NCBI GenBank assembly: GCA_003151275.1
Contig: PLXC01000165.1
Span: forward strand, 1 to 64,000
Direction of reading: 5' to 3'
From: Candidatus Melainabacteria bacterium
Lineage (GTDB): Bacteria; Cyanobacteriota; Vampirovibrionia; Obscuribacterales; Obscuribacteraceae
Length of the DNA: 64,000 bases
Below the pieces are notes generated by a model. That model did no database searches, was not told the origin of the DNA, and was given only the letters and a program-made list of their open reading frames with translations. The first letter of the stretch is position 1. The number at the start of each line of letters is the position of its first letter. The position numbers and the translations under genes were made by a program. Below are positions 8,893 to 18,154 of this stretch, in pieces.

Positions 8893-9423
8893 TTGCAGAC
8901 CGCTGAGCAACCAATTATCAAACTGCTTTCTGAGAACGACTTTGGCATTTTCTGGCCGCTGCGCCTGAAGGCTCTACAAGAAGAGCCAGAGTCCTTTAGT
9001 TCCGATTACGATGAGGCTAAATTATTAGCCGAGGACGAGGTGTCGAAACGCCTAACGTCCAACGACGAACAGTTTGCACTGGGTGCATTTTGTCCGGATC
9101 TTGTCGGCATCGTTGGCTTCTTTCGCCAGAAAGGTAATAAGGTCAAGCATCAAGGAACGATCTGGGGCATGTACGTTCTGCCCGAGTTTCGCGGCTTGAG
9201 CATATCCCGGCAATTGATGGTGGCAGCGATTATGTATGCGCAGGAAATTCCGGAGCTGGAATATTTGAAATTGACTGTAGTGACTAAAAAACAAAATGCA
9301 TTCAAGTTATACAAATCTCTAGGTTTCGAACAATACGGAATCGAGCCTGCCGCGCTCAAGCTCTCCGGTGCCTATCTCGACGAGGCGCTAATGCAACTGA
9401 AGCTACACAGTGACCCGGACTAA
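8893..9423 (+). CDS. GNAT-family N-acetyltransferase
   Basis: A 176-residue acetyl-CoA-dependent acetyltransferase. The GNAT core is visible: GMYVLPEFRGLSISRQLMVAA is the acetyl-CoA binding motif A with its Q/RxxGxA-like pyrophosphate loop, here degenerate as RGLSIS. It is followed by LKLTVVTKKQNAFKLYKSLGFEQYG, the usual motif B with N-A-x-x-L-Y-x-x-x-G-F. The N-terminal part, LSENDFGIFWPLRLKAL, is also typical. Start is TTG 8893 with AGGA about 12 bases upstream. The substrate cannot be told. It converges on the 9427 gene with only three bases between them. Confidence 0.88.
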   Translation: MQTAEQPIIKLLSENDFGIFWPLRLKALQEEPESFSSDYDEAKLLAEDEVSKRLTSNDEQFALGAFCPDLVGIVGFFRQKGNKVKHQGTIWGMYVLPEFRGLSISRQLMVAAIMYAQEIPELEYLKLTVVTKKQNAFKLYKSLGFEQYGIEPAALKLSGAYLDEALMQLKLHSDPD

Positions 9424-9426
9424 TTC

Positions 9427-10209
9427 TCAGTGCCTCGATTTGAATAACTCGGTCTCCATACCCTGCAACATGTCGCCCACAGCGTCATCCTGTTCTTGGC
9501 TTCGGTAGACAGCATTGATGTTTGGGACTCGCTTGTATGTTGGTAGACGTTTTTCAAAATCATTTTCAGTCAAAGCTTTTTTGACAAAGCTTGATGTCGA
9601 CAAGAAGACCTTTTCAGTGTGATCATAGTCGAAAAATCGGACTCGTACTGGCATGCCTTTGGGCTCCGAAAAACCGTACAATCTGCTGACCAATGTAACT
9701 GCTTGTGGTGGCACCAAAATTGAGGGATTGACAAAAACGTCCACTACTTTCGGCAGTCCATTGCCTTTTTTGACGTTCTTCTTCATTTCGGTTTCGCGTT
9801 TCGTATACTCTGCGTCAGAAGTGAACTGAAGTAAGCCGTCAGGTTCTTTGGTCGGTTTCATGTCATAGGTGACGTCGGTCAGCACTCTTCCTGTAAATAG
9901 AGCGACGCCTCGGTTCATAGCACCACTGAAGTTTTCGACTTTGCATTCGTAAAATGTTTTTGCGCGTGGATTGATGATTTCAAGCATCCAGCTAGGGGCG
10001 CGACTTAGATACACAATGCCTTTGCCGTGGTCGGTGACCTGAACAGCCTTTGGATAGACGCGAACGGTGACATTGCCTACCATGAGACTTTTTTGAATGA
10101 TGTCATAACCGGGACCTGCTTTCTCGGCAGACCAACATTCAGCATGGACGGTGATCCAGCATATTGACAGCGCTAGGAGCTGAACGATGTTTTTGATTCT
10201 GCGCGGCAT
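9427..10209 (-). CDS. Exported protein of unknown function
   Basis: No family recognised. I place the start at ATG 10209, giving MPRRIKNIVQLLALSICW, a basic and hydrophobic signal peptide ending near HAECWSAE. The open frame extends further upstream but would then overlap the CoaE gene. The mature part is about 230 residues of beta-type sequence, including an apparent short strand-rich repeat around VTVRVYPKAVQVTDHGKG and a charged C terminus. It begins one base after the coaE stop codon, so the two are very likely translated from one transcript. Confidence 0.75.
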   Translation of the reverse strand: MPRRIKNIVQLLALSICWITVHAECWSAEKAGPGYDIIQKSLMVGNVTVRVYPKAVQVTDHGKGIVYLSRAPSWMLEIINPRAKTFYECKVENFSGAMNRGVALFTGRVLTDVTYDMKPTKEPDGLLQFTSDAEYTKRETEMKKNVKKGNGLPKVVDVFVNPSILVPPQAVTLVSRLYGFSEPKGMPVRVRFFDYDHTEKVFLSTSSFVKKALTENDFEKRLPTYKRVPNINAVYRSQEQDDAVGDMLQGMETELFKSRH

Positions 10210-10210
10210 A

Positions 10211-10825
10211 CTATGTTTTAAGTTTGAGTTTTTCGAGCAGTACATCAACTTGTTTAGCCGTTTCTTCGGGTGTTCCTGAATTATCAATTACAACATCCGA
10301 GAGAGATGCCTTTTTGTCTTGACTCCATTGGGCGGCCAATCTCCGCTCGATTTCTGGTTCGGACAGCTGATCGCGCGCTCGTAAACGGTCCTTGAGAATC
10401 TCAGAGTTTGTGATCACAGTCCAGGTCTCATTGTATTCGCTCTTTAAACCGGCCTCGAATAAAAGAGGCGCTAAGACAGCAACAACAGTGTTTTTGGGAT
10501 GATCCTGAATGCGACGCCGACATTCCATGATCACTGCCGGATGTACAATCGCTTCTAGATCTCTGCGCGCTGTTGCATCTGTGAATACGATTTTTCCAAG
10601 AGTGGCCCGGTCTATCGCACCATCTCCTTCTTTTACTAAAGAACTTCCGAAACGATCTGCGACAGCCTTTCTTGTTGGAGTATTTTGGGTCAGTAAGTCA
10701 TGAACTATCAAATCTGAGTCAAAGACTGGAATTCCATGTGTGGTAAGAATCCTGCCCACGGCTGATTTGCCTGACGCTATTGTTCCGGTGATGCCGATTA
10801 CATATGGGTGCTCAGTTTTGGACAA
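10211..10825 (-). CDS. coaE: Dephospho-CoA kinase
   Basis: The last enzyme of coenzyme A synthesis: it phosphorylates the 3'-OH of dephospho-CoA using ATP in the cytoplasm. The P-loop GTIASGKS lies at residues 14-21, followed by the DSDLIVHDLL motif that binds CoA, VHPAV, and LLFEAGL in the lid region, with RLRARDQLS after it. Length 204 residues matches the family. Start is TTG 10825, immediately after the TAG of the upstream gene, so translation is probably coupled. It sits between two exported unknown proteins in one minus-strand operon. Confidence 0.95.
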   Translation of the reverse strand: MSKTEHPYVIGITGTIASGKSAVGRILTTHGIPVFDSDLIVHDLLTQNTPTRKAVADRFGSSLVKEGDGAIDRATLGKIVFTDATARRDLEAIVHPAVIMECRRRIQDHPKNTVVAVLAPLLFEAGLKSEYNETWTVITNSEILKDRLRARDQLSEPEIERRLAAQWSQDKKASLSDVVIDNSGTPEETAKQVDVLLEKLKLKT

Positions 10826-11569
10826 CTACAAAAGCCCCTTTTCATTGACTGACGTTTCTATTCGGTTGAGCAAATCGTCGAATGAACTCGGCTTGAGATG
10901 GTTGTCTGCATCCAACCCAACCCTTACTAGCGTGCTAGTTTTCGTAACTGGCCTGACTGAAAAGATTATGCGTGACTTTTCCAAATTTGTGTCGCTTGGA
11001 TGTGCAAGCACCTGACCTGCTGATTCGAAAATTGAATCAATAGTAAGTCCGGTGGATGTGCAAACAGAAGTGAGAGCGGAAAGGGTATCGTCGAAATTTG
11101 CGTTCACCAGCCTGGATCCCTTCACCAAGCCGCTCTTCGCATCGTTGCTTTCAGTGCGAAGCTTGTAAGCTCGAGCGCGCCACGAGAGAGGATCTTTAAC
11201 TCGGCCGCCGTTCAGTGGCGACAGGAGAGTCACCGCAGGTGGTGAAGGAATCGGTGGACGAGGAAGCAGATTTGGTGGCATCACAGGCTGAGACGTGTTC
11301 GGTGGAGCAAGTCCCGACGGCCCGTCCACCGAAGCGCCAGGAACAGCAGTGACGTTAGGGGCAATTGGAGCACCGGGCATATCACGATTCAATAAATCGG
11401 GCGCCGGATGTGGCTCGACGTCGGTAACGGTCTGCGTGCTTTTGCCATCCACCGATTGCTTATCCGTTGCCGGATCGGGCGTGGCTTCTTGCTGCGCCAG
11501 ACCCGGAGTTTTCGACAGCCATAGCACGAGCAATGGCACAAATACAGCTAGCAAAAATTGTCTATTCAT
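10826..11569 (-). CDS. Exported proline-rich protein of unknown function
   Basis: The N terminus MNRQFLLAVFVPLLVLWL is a signal peptide, with a likely cleavage near GLAQQ. Residues about 25-110 are rich in Pro, Ala and Thr and look like a flexible spacer. A folded C-terminal part of about 120 residues (RAYKLRTESNDAKSG to the end) has alternating strands and a helix, including an ANFDDTLSALTS segment. No known family recognised. It is the first gene of the operon with coaE. Confidence 0.75.
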   Translation of the reverse strand: MNRQFLLAVFVPLLVLWLSKTPGLAQQEATPDPATDKQSVDGKSTQTVTDVEPHPAPDLLNRDMPGAPIAPNVTAVPGASVDGPSGLAPPNTSQPVMPPNLLPRPPIPSPPAVTLLSPLNGGRVKDPLSWRARAYKLRTESNDAKSGLVKGSRLVNANFDDTLSALTSVCTSTGLTIDSIFESAGQVLAHPSDTNLEKSRIIFSVRPVTKTSTLVRVGLDADNHLKPSSFDDLLNRIETSVNEKGLL

Positions 11570-11601
11570 CAGTCCTCACAGTATCAAGTTTACTATGGAC
11601 A

Positions 11602-11798
11602 TCAGGGCGAGAGTATCTTGTTGTACTCGGCGATGGCTCCCTCCAGATCGCCTTTATTGAACATGTCGTTGCCCAGCCGAAGTTGGAGCCTGAGGTGATC
11701 GGCGCTGACTTCTGATTGGGCGACGGGTGGCTACTCGCTCGGTGATGCTTGTGTGTTAAAAATCGTGGCTAACAGCGCCACCAAGCAAGAAAGTGACG
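11602..11798 (-). pseudogene. Decayed duplicate of the N-terminal part of the neighbouring TPR gene
   Basis: Bases 11612-11798 match 12784-12967 of the intact TPR gene almost base for base, in the same orientation, with about one codon of length difference. Translated, the remnant gives ADHLRLQLRLGNDMFNKGD where the parent has ADHIRLELRLGNAMFNKGD. The remnant has an in-frame TAG (complement of 11731-11733) in the signal-peptide region and runs into TGA (complement of 11602-11604) soon after the first TPR. It therefore cannot make the parent protein. It abuts the stop codon of the intact copy, as expected from a tandem duplication followed by deletion. Confidence 0.8.
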
Positions 11799-13010
11799 TC
11801 AAGGCAAAGGTCCTTTTTTGGTCAAAAATTGATTGAAGCTAAACTCAATTCTGACTGGTTGTTCAAGACACGCTGGTGGCGGTGGTAAAGCGTGGGCTTT
11901 CTTGATCGCAGCCAATACGGATTCGTCGTACTCCTCGTTCTCGCTTGTTCTGCCGATACGACTCTCGCTCATCTCGCCATTTTTGCTCACGGTCAAGATC
12001 GCCGAAGCTCGTTTCGCCTCGCTGTATTTAGGAGCCGCCCAAAAACTGATTACATAAAGATTGGCCTTTTGAATGTAGTCGTTCACTTCTTTAGTTTGCT
12101 CAGGCGTGAGCTTTTGTGCTGCTACAGATCGAGGCGCTTGTGACTTCGATGCGCCGAGTTTGATCGCCGCATTTAAGTCCGCAATTGCCCCGTCGTGATC
12201 GCCTAGTTTTTCTTTTGCTTGTCCGCGTTGCTCATATGCAAAGCTAGATTTAGGGTTGAGGGCGAGTTCTGCTGTGTAATCGACGATGGCGCCCTTATCA
12301 TCAGACATCAGTGTCTTCAGATACCCTCTTTGTCCATATGCTTCGGCTGTTTTGGGACTGAGGCTGATCCCCGCGTCAAAGTCTTTCATTGCTTGTTCAA
12401 ATTTGTTTTGTATGCGCTCGATTGTGCCTCGGTTGATCAATGCATATCCGTATTTAGGATCAATCTGCAAAGCTGCATTGCAATCGTCCATGGCCGCGTC
12501 GAATTGCTTTTGTCTCCGCCTCACTATGGATCGGTTGTTATATGCCATGGGCGCAACCTTGCCTAACGAATTTATGCCGATCGCCTTTGTAAAATCGTTT
12601 ACGGCTTCATCCAAATTACCTAGATCTAATTGTGCTAAACCTCTGGAATTAAAAGCTGTTTGATAGCGGGGATCGATTTCTATCGCCTTGGTGTAGTCTG
12701 CTATGGCAAGGTTTTGCTTGTTCTGTTTTTCGTAAGCCAGACCTCGATCGAACAATGCGTACTTCGACTTTGGATCAACGGCAAGTACCTTGCTGTACTC
12801 AGCGATGGCTCCCTCCAGATCGCCTTTATTGAACATGGCGTTACCCAGCCTCAGTTCAAGCCTGATGTGATCGGCATTGACTTCTTGGGCAGCGGGTTGC
12901 TGGTCGCTCAATGATGCTTGAGTGTTAGAAAACGTCGCTAACAGCACCACTAAGCATGGAAGTGACGGTGTTAATTTTTTATCGAGTCTAATAAGCGTTG
13001 AGATTTTCAT
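11799..13010 (-). CDS. Exported TPR protein with a C-terminal TonB-like domain
   Basis: Start at ATG 13010 gives MKISTLIRLDKK then a hydrophobic stretch ending near NTQASLSDQQ, a signal peptide. ATG 13025 is an alternative. The next 240 residues hold about seven 34-residue TPRs of the form AIADYTKAIEIDPRYQTAFNS. The final 100 residues, from YVISFWAAPKYSEAKRA through RIEFSFNQF, resemble TonB C-terminal domains, in which a conserved Ser-Ala-xx-SSG-like core precedes a strand. The protein would be periplasmic and probably a scaffold or envelope-coupling factor. A decayed second copy of its start lies directly downstream. Confidence 0.85.
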   Translation of the reverse strand: MKISTLIRLDKKLTPSLPCLVVLLATFSNTQASLSDQQPAAQEVNADHIRLELRLGNAMFNKGDLEGAIAEYSKVLAVDPKSKYALFDRGLAYEKQNKQNLAIADYTKAIEIDPRYQTAFNSRGLAQLDLGNLDEAVNDFTKAIGINSLGKVAPMAYNNRSIVRRRQKQFDAAMDDCNAALQIDPKYGYALINRGTIERIQNKFEQAMKDFDAGISLSPKTAEAYGQRGYLKTLMSDDKGAIVDYTAELALNPKSSFAYEQRGQAKEKLGDHDGAIADLNAAIKLGASKSQAPRSVAAQKLTPEQTKEVNDYIQKANLYVISFWAAPKYSEAKRASAILTVSKNGEMSESRIGRTSENEEYDESVLAAIKKAHALPPPPACLEQPVRIEFSFNQFLTKKGPLP

Positions 13011-13096
13011 TCGGAAGGCTCTCATAAGTTGCGATAGTCTATCATCAGAAAAGGAAGTTTGCCACATCCGTTTTCCTTTCGAGCGTGTGTTGAAAC

Positions 13097-13114
13097 GCCA
13101 CCATATGCGGTGTC
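13097..13114. repeat. Palindrome GCCACC-ATATGC-GGTGTC
   Basis: Arms CACC (13099-13102) and GGTG (13109-13112) around ATATGC; the flanking GC and TC bases do not pair fully. Read on the other strand it is GACACC-GCATAT-GGTGGC, matching the ACCGYATRYGGT family seen elsewhere in the window. Confidence 0.65.
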
Positions 13115-13117
13115 GAT

Positions 13118-13136
13118 CAGATCTAGTGTAGATCTG
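13118..13136. promoter_or_regulatory. Inverted repeat CAGATCTA-gtg-TAGATCTG
   Basis: Perfect 8-bp arms with a 3-base centre, about 110 bp upstream of the TPR gene start at 13010. Its size fits a dimeric repressor operator, but a hairpin is equally possible. Confidence 0.5.
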
Positions 13137-13155
13137 GAAAAATGGAAAATGGAGC

Positions 13156-13173
13156 GCGGGTCTCCAGACCCGC
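13156..13173. repeat. Inverted repeat GCGGGTCT-cc-AGACCCGC
   Basis: Perfect 8-bp GC-rich arms with a 2-base centre. Downstream of the 13433 gene in its direction, so it might help end that transcript, though no T run follows it closely. Confidence 0.55.
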
Positions 13174-13247
13174 CTTGACTGACTTTATAGGCAGCTTTGG
13201 GCAGCCGCGCTTCCATTTCGTTCGCCCGTCCAGAGGCGGGAGGGGTG

Positions 13248-13282
13248 TCGAAAAGTCAAAATTTATAGTGCAGTTTCAAAGA
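13248..13282 (+). repeat. Copy 1 of a 34/35-bp direct repeat
   Basis: TCGAAAAGTCAAAATTTATAGTGC continues as AGTTTCAAAGA. The copy at 18422-18455 differs by one deleted base and one substitution. The copies flank the gene pair 13433-18154. Both contain TATAGT, which could serve as a -10 element. Confidence 0.8.
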
Positions 13283-13432
13283 AGAGGGGAATTCCTTCAG
13301 TGCCTGATAGAGGGAATTTTGCTTGGAGTAGGAGTTCAGACACTTAAGGGTGCTTCAATCAATCACTTGATCGTGTCCAAGAATTCAGTACTCCTATTAC
13401 TACGAATGACTTTGCCATGGATTCCGGACTAG

Positions 13433-16400
13433 CTAGAGTCCCGGCGTACCTTTCATCAAATCCACCCCTCCATGACCTGGTTTCGCTATCTCATGTTGTG
13501 CACCACCGTGGGTTGGAGTCAAACTTTGCGTGTCGATTCCAACCATACCAGGAGCAGGTTCATCGCTGATCGGCGTTTGCGTTCGCTCAAGGTTTTTAGT
13601 GGCGAATTGAGCAGTTTCGTAAGACCTCCAGACTCTTCCTTGTCTCTCAAAGTTCCAAGCTGCAGCGTTGAATGCGGTAGATGCTGATCGTTTAGCAAAT
13701 TCGGTAGGGCCACCGCCTGCAGTGGTTGCGCCCCAGCCGCCGGCTCTAAATGGCTTTTGTATGGTGCCTAGCGTTTTGCCGACCACACCGGCATTGGCGG
13801 CATAGAAGTTTCGAGCTATTTCTCCGTCGCGCATGAAGAAGCCGAGGAGAAAGCCTTCGGTTAAAGTATTGTCGTAGATTGAGCGATAGTTCGCGTTCAG
13901 CAAAGATTCAGCGTAAGTGTATTTCAGACCAGTTCTTTCATCAATTTTTCGGTCCAAAGAATTGATTGAATCGTAGGTCGCGATTCCCGCCGTGCTAGGG
14001 ATAAAGCCGCCCAACACCGCCCGCATCCTCATTGTGCGGGCGCTCGAAGTAGCAAGATCCAATTGGAGCGGCGCAATCGCTCCTTTGGTCGTATCCACCG
14101 CTTGGCCCAACATATGGGTGGGTGAATGTTTTGCCCACCATGAAAGTTTCGCGCCCTGCGCATCCACCGTCATGAAAGATAATGTCATCTCTGTAGCTTG
14201 CGCCGGGTTCAGTCCGAGCTTAACAGCGTTAAAAGCCGCTTGATCAGCGATTTTTCCACCGCTAACCAGCACTGTCTCTGCATTCGCTTTCATGAAATTC
14301 TCGATCGCCGGAGTCAGTTTGTAATTCTGTTCTGCGTAGAATTTGGCTACGTCTGCAACTTTGAGAACCTTTCCGGAACCGGCAGCTGCTACGGCCGCTT
14401 CCGCTGCAGGAGATGCCGCTGAACTGCCGCGCATTTCTGCCATGCGTATTAAGGCACCTTCTTCGGTGGCACCGCGGAAAAGAAGTTTGCCGACTTGCGC
14501 TCGTGTCGCCATAATCACAGCCACACTGCCAGCTCCAGCAGTGCCGTGGATTAAGCTCTGTTCCCAGGATTCATTTTCACCAACAGCTACTTGGTGAGCA
14601 TAGTGTCGTCCTGCAGTTGCCATCGCGATGGTAGTGCCGGCCAGAGCGACTTTGCCACCCCAATTAAGTGCGGTTTTATCAGCGGTGAGAGCCATGCCAA
14701 AGTATTTCGGATTCTTCGTGGCAAGACTGGCTAAGAAACCGGCTGCTGTAATTGCTGCAACACCGATGCCAGTGTCGATCAGAGGGTTGGTCCAATAAGT
14801 GTCGTAGAGCTTTTTGTCTTTCTTCAAGTTGTCGGGCAAGTAGGGGTCAAATTGCTTGGCCATGCGCATTAAACTTGGATCCGCATCTGGCTTTTTATCC
14901 AGGTCGATGCCGAAAAAATTCCTTTCAGCAGTGCGCGTCTCATTGATCATGGCGACCGCTTTTGCCGGTTGGATAATTCCTACGCCATTTTCGCGCCCTT
15001 CCGTGCCGCTCATGTAAAACAGAGCAGCATACTTCCGGGAAGAAATAGGCATGAATAGCAAGCCATCATCTTTTGAAGTTCCGGATCCTTGAATCGGCTC
15101 GAGCATCTTGATCAAATCGTGTTGGATATCGCGACGTATCGCTGGATTTTGTACGTCGTTTCCAAGTTGCGTCACTTCCGCCTGATAAAGCCTGAGCGGC
15201 AATTTGTCTGAAAGATCTATTCTTTCGCGATGAATTTTTTCGGCTGAGAGATATTGCTTGTGTTCCATGAGCAGATTTGCATATTCTGCACGAAACTGTA
15301 CGCCCAGGGTCGAAGCAACGAACTCTTGGTTGATCTTGGTGTGCAGGTCGAAAATATCTTTCTGAGTTAAAGCAACACCTTGATCGTTTTTGCCGTTTTG
15401 CAACCAGCGCAACATATTCTCTGTATCTTTTACGTCTTGTGGACCAAAGGTGGCATCCAAGATTTTCAAGCTGTCTTCAAATTGCTTCTTAGTGGATTCC
15501 GTCATGCCATCTTTTTTTAGCATGGCTTTCGCGCGCTCGAGTACCTGGTCGAAGCGAAGCCCTTGATTCTCCGGGCTGATACCAGATATGGGGTGCTGCG
15601 AATCGAAGCCGGTGGATCCCTCGATCATTTTGTTCATGTTCACGAGTGCAGAATCCGCTGGCAGCGGCAAGTGGTCTTTGGTAAGACCAACTTTTGCTGC
15701 GAGCGCTGCAACGTCTGGAGATTCAAAAAAAGCTTTTTGAAATTGCGATGGCACTGCCTGAAAAGCCTCTGCAAGTTTGGAACCGGCTTGTTGAAGGTCG
15801 CCGGCTGTACTGGCCGATGACGCCGTGTAGAAGCGTGTTAAGAATCTTCCGCTCAAGGCTTGCTGCAGGGCTTGTTGATCGCGCGCTGCTAGAAACTCTG
15901 CATCGGACTTGTCGATTGCCGATTGAAATTCCGGCACCAGTTGTTTATAGACTGAGGCCACATCACCTTTTTTGTCGACCACATCTTGGAATTTCTTGAG
16001 CGTATTGGTCAGGGTATCGGCGGCGCCGCCAGGTAGTGGTACCGCACCTGGTGCTTTAGCCGCTTCGGCTGGTTGCTGCACTGCATCTTGAGAAACGCCA
16101 AGACGAGTTGCGGTACGCTGCCAATATTCATTCATGGCGGGATCTTTGCTAACGTTCAATTTCAGCGCCTGGGCGACCATTTCTTTGGCTGCTTCTTTGT
16201 TGCCAGTTTGTTCTAAAGCCAGCCCATACGTAAATCTTGTGATTGCTGATTGATTTGCTTCGGCCTGCCCTTTGTTGCTTTGCAGTTCTTTCTGCACGCC
16301 GTTTTGCACCTGTGCGAAATAAATTAGCGCTTGGGGCAACGCTGGCCCCATAGCCTGATTTCTTTGCACCAGAACTGACTGCAAAGAGGGATCCATTTTC

Positions 16401-17656
16401 ACCAGCTGCTGCTCGATTTGCGCGCGTTCCTGCGGCGATGATGAGTGGTCGAGCTGATTGTACAGCTGGTATGCGGCACTCTTTTGTTCCGATGGCATTC
16501 GGTCGAATGCGGCGGTGGCAGCCTTGTCTTGAGCCTTAATTGCGGCGATCATGTTTACATCGCCCGATGCTGTCACTGCGTTGTGTGCTTGTTGAAGCGC
16601 CTGCATTAAGGGTACAAGCCGCGGAGATAAACCCGCATCGGCGTTCATTACCGCCTGCATGAACTGTTGTTGTACTTGGGGGCGCATCGTCTTTTCGTGA
16701 ACAACTTGTTCGTAAAGGGCTCCAGCTGCCTCAATTGGTGAGCGGTTTTGAGCGTCCAGAGGAGAAATTTTCAGAGCCGAATTATTGGCGTCTCCGTTTG
16801 AAGAATTATAGGAATTTTCGGCAGGCGCATACTGTCTGTCGAATGGTTGCGGTCCATTTGGCTGTGGAGTCGGTTCTTGCACTTCCCGAGTCTGTTGCTG
16901 AGTGGCAGGGACTGTTTGCAAATGCGGATACTGCTGTGGAGCGGTGGGGTGCGATCGAACATCCGAAGGCAGTTGAGGCGATGTTATCTGTGGTAGCACA
17001 TCCTGAGAACGTTGGGGGTTGAACTGCGGTACTTGAACGTCTGCCGGATTTCGAGGTCCCAGTTGTGGACCGTCCGAAGACTGGTGCTTGCGAATGTTGT
17101 GTAGCTGTTCTGCATCATCGATTGCAGCATTCAGATGACGTTTGAAATTTGGGTCGTCTTTCATCTCCGGATCAAGCTGTTGAGCGATAAGTAGCAGTTG
17201 AGTGCCGTGGAAATGATCCCCGTTGCGAATCAGGAGCAAGGCGTAATTCGTGCGCGTAAATCCACGTGCACGCTCCAAGGTATGCAAGTCAGCATCCTGT
17301 TGAACGAGTGCTCGACGTGTCTGTTGATCTGCTCCCTCGGGACCCTCAAGCATCTGTTTGATGTTGCGCCTTTCTCTAGCCACTGCAAGCTGGTCGATAG
17401 CGTCGGCCGTGCCTATGGCGGCTGCATATTCGTTAATGGAAGCGCCGATACCGTCTCTGTGTGCTAGTTCGCTAGCATTCTCTAAGTGAGAAATCATTTC
17501 GTTTAGCTGCTGTCCGAGCTGCTTTGCCCCGGTCGGTCTGCGATCTTGGGGCGCATAAACTTCATCGCGCATATGACTTTCAGACGTTGTTTCGCCTTCT
17601 GGAGGAGACGGAAGTTCCGACCTGTCTTGTGCTGTGATGCGACCACGGTATGCCAT
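13433..17656 (-). CDS. 1407-residue helical protein of unknown function with C-terminal hydrophobic segments
   Basis: No family recognised over the whole length. ATG 17656 has AGAGGTC upstream. Residues 1-110 are charged; about 200-300 are a Pro/Gln-rich linker (many PQ and QPN runs). Residues about 300-900 are helical with scattered TPR-like pairs, for example FTYGLALEQTGNKEAAKEM, and many Gln and Ala. Near residues 985-1065 there are hydrophobic helices (IDTGIGVAAITAAGFLASLA and VALAGTTIAMATAG) that could cross a membrane. The C-terminal 350 residues contain Gly-rich helices resembling pore- or membrane-inserting proteins. There is no signal peptide. A 36-bp gap separates it from the small gene upstream, so they are probably co-transcribed. 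Confidence 0.8.
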   Translation of the reverse strand: MAYRGRITAQDRSELPSPPEGETTSESHMRDEVYAPQDRRPTGAKQLGQQLNEMISHLENASELAHRDGIGASINEYAAAIGTADAIDQLAVARERRNIKQMLEGPEGADQQTRRALVQQDADLHTLERARGFTRTNYALLLIRNGDHFHGTQLLLIAQQLDPEMKDDPNFKRHLNAAIDDAEQLHNIRKHQSSDGPQLGPRNPADVQVPQFNPQRSQDVLPQITSPQLPSDVRSHPTAPQQYPHLQTVPATQQQTREVQEPTPQPNGPQPFDRQYAPAENSYNSSNGDANNSALKISPLDAQNRSPIEAAGALYEQVVHEKTMRPQVQQQFMQAVMNADAGLSPRLVPLMQALQQAHNAVTASGDVNMIAAIKAQDKAATAAFDRMPSEQKSAAYQLYNQLDHSSSPQERAQIEQQLVKMDPSLQSVLVQRNQAMGPALPQALIYFAQVQNGVQKELQSNKGQAEANQSAITRFTYGLALEQTGNKEAAKEMVAQALKLNVSKDPAMNEYWQRTATRLGVSQDAVQQPAEAAKAPGAVPLPGGAADTLTNTLKKFQDVVDKKGDVASVYKQLVPEFQSAIDKSDAEFLAARDQQALQQALSGRFLTRFYTASSASTAGDLQQAGSKLAEAFQAVPSQFQKAFFESPDVAALAAKVGLTKDHLPLPADSALVNMNKMIEGSTGFDSQHPISGISPENQGLRFDQVLERAKAMLKKDGMTESTKKQFEDSLKILDATFGPQDVKDTENMLRWLQNGKNDQGVALTQKDIFDLHTKINQEFVASTLGVQFRAEYANLLMEHKQYLSAEKIHRERIDLSDKLPLRLYQAEVTQLGNDVQNPAIRRDIQHDLIKMLEPIQGSGTSKDDGLLFMPISSRKYAALFYMSGTEGRENGVGIIQPAKAVAMINETRTAERNFFGIDLDKKPDADPSLMRMAKQFDPYLPDNLKKDKKLYDTYWTNPLIDTGIGVAAITAAGFLASLATKNPKYFGMALTADKTALNWGGKVALAGTTIAMATAGRHYAHQVAVGENESWEQSLIHGTAGAGSVAVIMATRAQVGKLLFRGATEEGALIRMAEMRGSSAASPAAEAAVAAAGSGKVLKVADVAKFYAEQNYKLTPAIENFMKANAETVLVSGGKIADQAAFNAVKLGLNPAQATEMTLSFMTVDAQGAKLSWWAKHSPTHMLGQAVDTTKGAIAPLQLDLATSSARTMRMRAVLGGFIPSTAGIATYDSINSLDRKIDERTGLKYTYAESLLNANYRSIYDNTLTEGFLLGFFMRDGEIARNFYAANAGVVGKTLGTIQKPFRAGGWGATTAGGGPTEFAKRSASTAFNAAAWNFERQGRVWRSYETAQFATKNLERTQTPISDEPAPGMVGIDTQSLTPTHGGAQHEIAKPGHGGVDLMKGTPGL

Positions 17657-17692
17657 TTTCGAGACCTCTTTATTTAAAATCAGATGTGATAC

Positions 17693-18154
17693 TTAGTTGT
17701 TTTGCCAGATTGAATGTTCTTCGGTGAATTTGTGATCGACTGCGTGGCGAAAGTCCGCATACGTCAAACTGCGTTCAGCAAGCGCCGATCGCCTGCGGTA
17801 CTCATTTTGCTCAGCGAAAGATAGTTTGTTTTCGATCTGTACGGCCAGGATTTCGAAATCGCGCACTTGATTCTCAGTGTTCTCAATTTCGACAGCTTGG
17901 GTTACCATCTGGAAAGTGGCAACCAGACTCGCTGTCGATGGCAGACCGGGGAAGAGTAAAGTCCAACTTGATTCGAGTGCATCCGGACTTTGAGGATCAA
18001 AGCACTCTTGTAGATCCGTGCCAAATTGTTTTTGAGCCGTTGAACTATCACGTTGAACTATTGATGCAGATTTTGTTTCAGCGGTTACAGCGTGAATCGC
18101 CTGAGTTAAGGCAGACATGAAGCCTTGAACTTGATTTGGAATACCTGGATGCAT
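17693..18154 (-). CDS. Small helical protein upstream of the 1407-residue protein
   Basis: ATG 18154 is preceded by AGGAG at good spacing. The 153 residues are predicted to be mainly helical: MHPGIPNQVQGFMSALTQA at the start and a charged C-terminal half with LSFAEQNEYRRRSALAERS. There is no signal peptide or membrane segment, and no family was recognised. Its size and position directly before a very large protein with membrane-like helices recall a chaperone or co-secreted partner, but that is only an inference from layout. Confidence 0.75.
   Translation of the reverse strand: MHPGIPNQVQGFMSALTQAIHAVTAETKSASIVQRDSSTAQKQFGTDLQECFDPQSPDALESSWTLLFPGLPSTASLVATFQMVTQAVEIENTENQVRDFEILAVQIENKLSFAEQNEYRRRSALAERSLTYADFRHAVDHKFTEEHSIWQNN

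Larger units (their letters stand above)
13068..13432. other. Intergenic region with several hairpins and a repeat
   Basis: Between two minus-strand genes. It carries the inverted repeat at 13118-13136, the GC-rich inverted repeat at 13156-13173, a CACC-ATATGC-GGTG palindrome (13099-13112) and one copy of the direct repeat at 13248. No gene seen. Confidence 0.6.
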
